Positions 62,645-64,000 of a stretch of DNA of 64,000 bases are shown here, piece after piece. This DNA comes from an uncultured Vibrio sp. (GTDB lineage: Bacteria > Pseudomonadota > Gammaproteobacteria > Enterobacterales > Vibrionaceae). Each line of letters opens with the position of its first letter. Within the stretch, counting starts at the first letter, position 1. The notes beneath the pieces are model-generated. The model worked only from the letters and a program-made list of their open reading frames with translations. It ran no database searches and was not told where the DNA came from. Where the stretch lies: NCBI RefSeq assembly GCF_963675395.1, contig NZ_OY776222.1, forward strand, positions 992,001 to 1,056,000, read 5' to 3'. A program made the position numbers and the translations under genes.

Positions 62645-63103
62645 GTCCAATGATTGGATTCAGCTTTAGGAAGAAACCATAGAAACAAGCTGCAGGTTTG
62701 AAATTCAAGGAATTTGGCAAAAGTCAGGTATTGCCTTAATTCTTCTTATTCGGGCAATGACAGGTTCGAAAACGTAGTGATTGATACCACCTTCACTCGA
62801 GAGAAAAATGTCCAAGTAACAGGCTATGTTTGCAACTGAAACGCGCCATCCTAATGAACACCAAGTTAAGCGGCTTTCTATACCTGAAGCTATCCAAAAT
62901 TTTCTGATTGAGTACAAACGCTGTCAAACTTTTGTCCATGGGAATTTCAGCACACCCTGATGCAACTTGAAATGACTATTCTGTAGAGAAACAGAGATTA
63001 TCTTTCTTCTGTAGAGAAACAGAGATTATCTTTCTTCTGGAGAATTCTGGATAAGTTCGTTACATTATTTTTTCATTCGGTATAAGGATTTACTCGAGTA
63101 TTT
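62645..63103. other. Intergenic stretch upstream of the AraC gene
   Basis: These 459 bases hold no gene I can support; a 70-codon minus-strand frame (62705-62917) lacks a ribosome site and known similarity. The right end carries a perfect 28-bp tandem repeat. Confidence 0.5.
62981..63036. repeat. Two perfect tandem copies of a 28-bp unit
   Basis: The units at 62981-63008 and 63009-63036 are identical. Each begins CTGTAGAGAAACAG, which itself has CTGT/ACAG symmetry, and continues with a T/A-rich half. They lie 67-123 bases upstream of the AraC-type start codon. Confidence 0.95.
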
Positions 63104-63880
63104 ATGAAGTTTTGCGACGAAACGTTGGCCCCTCCAATACTGGCATATGCACACAACTATTCTCATGGGGATGTAGAACCCCCTCATACTCATCAGTGCG
63201 CTCAGTTTCTACATGCTTTAAACGGTGTTATTCGAGTGGATACGCAATCAGAGTCATGGGTTGTGACAACCAATCAAGGACTCTGGATACCTGCTGGCAC
63301 CTCACATAGCCTTAGAATTACGGGGGACGTTCGAGTTCGTACGCTTTTTGTTGATCCTATGGCCAGAGCAGACCTTCCCAATACCTGTGTATTATCGAAA
63401 GTTTCGTCGTTGCTGACCAGTTTAATTGTTGAGGCCGTATCTCTACCTGATATTCGGATAGCAGGGACGCGAGAAGAACGAATATTTGAACTGTTACTTG
63501 ATGAATTACGTTTGCTAAACCCCATTGGTTTTTACCTCCCCAATCCAAGAACAGAGGCATTGGTCATGCTCTGCACAAACGTATCAGAGCGTCTTTCACA
63601 CCCATGGACAGCTTCAGATGCTGCCAAGTATTTGGGCCAAAGTGAAAGAACTGTTTCTCGTCGGTTTCAGCAAGAGCTAGGTCTTACGTTCACAGAATGG
63701 CTACGTCAGAAGCGATTACTACATGCGTCTGAACTTTTAGCCAGCGGGTGTAGTGTGTTAGATACTGCATTGGCGATTGGATATGACAGCCCTAGTGCAT
63801 TTAGCGCGATGTTTAAAAGTCGAACAGGGCTGTCTCCGAGGGAATATTGTCCGATGGTTAATCCATTAGAACACGATTAA
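63104..63880 (+). CDS. AraC-family regulator with cupin sensor domain
   Basis: This 258-residue protein has an N-terminal cupin (HGDVEPPHTHQCAQFLHALNGVIRV, and GLWIPAGTSHSLRITG) with possible metal-binding His residues. The C-terminal pair of helix-turn-helices reads SDAAKYLGQSERTVSRRFQQELG and VLDTALAIGYDSPSAFSAMFKSRTGLSPREY. Members of this group often autoregulate and control a divergent exporter or catabolic gene. Here the next gene is convergent and overlaps its end by 4 bases. Confidence 0.92.
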   Translation: MKFCDETLAPPILAYAHNYSHGDVEPPHTHQCAQFLHALNGVIRVDTQSESWVVTTNQGLWIPAGTSHSLRITGDVRVRTLFVDPMARADLPNTCVLSKVSSLLTSLIVEAVSLPDIRIAGTREERIFELLLDELRLLNPIGFYLPNPRTEALVMLCTNVSERLSHPWTASDAAKYLGQSERTVSRRFQQELGLTFTEWLRQKRLLHASELLASGCSVLDTALAIGYDSPSAFSAMFKSRTGLSPREYCPMVNPLEHD

Positions 63881-64000
63881 AGCGCTAAGTTAGTCTGTAG
63901 TAAATTAGAGTAGGCATTCAACAGTGCTTGAAGAGACGCTTTTGTTGCATCTTCTTCAATTGCGACACCAAAAAAGCTCGGGTTAGAAATCGTAGACTGT
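63877..64000 (-). CDS. 3' end of a gene, resembling the C-terminus of 2-isopropylmalate synthase
   Basis: Read on the minus strand from the window edge, 40 codons run open to a TAA at 63877: ISNPSFFGVAIEEDATKASLQ then ALLNAYSNLL. The pattern, a GV-x-I followed by an Asp and an AS-L-x-A-L-L-x-A helix, resembles the end of the LeuA regulatory domain. The fragment is short, so the identification is tentative; that it is coding is likely. Confidence 0.5.
   Translation of the reverse strand, partial: QSTISNPSFFGVAIEEDATKASLQALLNAYSNLLQTNLAL

Noticed and set aside
62705..62917. 70-codon minus-strand frame before the AraC gene
   Set aside because: No convincing start signal, no similarity that I recognise.
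62981..63036. Possible CRISPR array from repeated 28-bp units
   Set aside because: There are only two copies, directly adjacent with no spacers, and no cas gene is nearby.
1..64000. Integron attC array or intact prophage, since Vibrio often carries them
   Set aside because: No repeated attC-like elements, no intact integrase and no phage structural genes are visible; only a short integrase fossil near 58 kb.

Overview
The window reads as ordinary Vibrio chromosomal DNA, most likely from the second chromosome. That rests on gene content (RavA-ViaA, a FabH2-like synthase beside thioredoxin 2, a stand-alone HMG-CoA reductase, a DUF2986 protein, NirBD) and on tRNA-Leu/tRNA-Cys units with identical tRNA sequences. 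From memory, V. cholerae keeps fabH2, trxC and the HMG-CoA reductase gene on chromosome II; this was not checked here. Coding density is high. No CRISPR array, intact insertion sequence, rRNA operon, integron attC array or complete prophage is visible.

1-16 kb: the end of a fused double-ATPase peptide/nickel-type ABC protein; a YceB-like lipoprotein; an OhrR-like MarR repressor divergent from a CurA-like NADPH reductase with a long operator palindrome between them; the sbcDC nuclease operon; a cystatin-like lipoprotein divergent from the lipocalin Blc; a minus-strand Nudix-ltaE-M14 operon; and the ravA-viaA operon. 16-30 kb: the first of three tRNA units, a LysR regulator, D-lactate dehydrogenase (dld), azlCD, then two near-identical tRNA-Leu/tRNA-Cys units. 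These two units bracket 7.3 kb holding a Zur-type zinc operon (His-rich outer-membrane protein, binding protein, permease, no ATPase), a lipase, a CHAD protein and a CHASE4-GGDEF cyclase. A PAS-GGDEF cyclase and Rnk follow.

30-47 kb: assimilatory nitrite reduction (nirB, nirD, an FNT channel, cobA for sirohaem) behind a promoter with the FNR/NarL geometry of E. coli nirB; a DUF4174 protein; a NYN-domain protein; a DcuB-like C4-dicarboxylate carrier; DUF2986; a YgbA protein with an in-frame Cys repeat expansion; an MFS carrier; trxC with a WCNPC active site; fabH2; a DUF1800-DUF1501 secreted pair; and HMG-CoA reductase. 47-51 kb: lysR-fdhD facing a YdeP-type molybdopterin oxidoreductase across a 634-bp spacer with three FNR-like boxes and a perfect 16-bp inverted repeat.

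51-64 kb is the more accessory part. It has a 1.2-kb gene-poor stretch, then a minus-strand cluster (LysR, RidA, PhzF-like, second RidA, Gate-domain membrane protein, AGCS symporter) that looks like an undescribed amino-acid uptake and conversion module. Upstream of that LysR lie a heptanucleotide repeat and a decayed tyrosine-recombinase fragment. A chemoreceptor, a truncated PstS-like gene, a LysR/AhpD-like divergent pair and an AraC regulator behind a perfect 28-bp tandem repeat follow. The window closes in the 3' end of a minus-strand gene that resembles 2-isopropylmalate synthase.

The best candidates for something undescribed are the RidA-PhzF-RidA-Gate-AGCS cluster, the ATPase-less zinc operon with tandem Zur boxes, and the FNR-box/hairpin region in front of the YdeP oxidoreductase.
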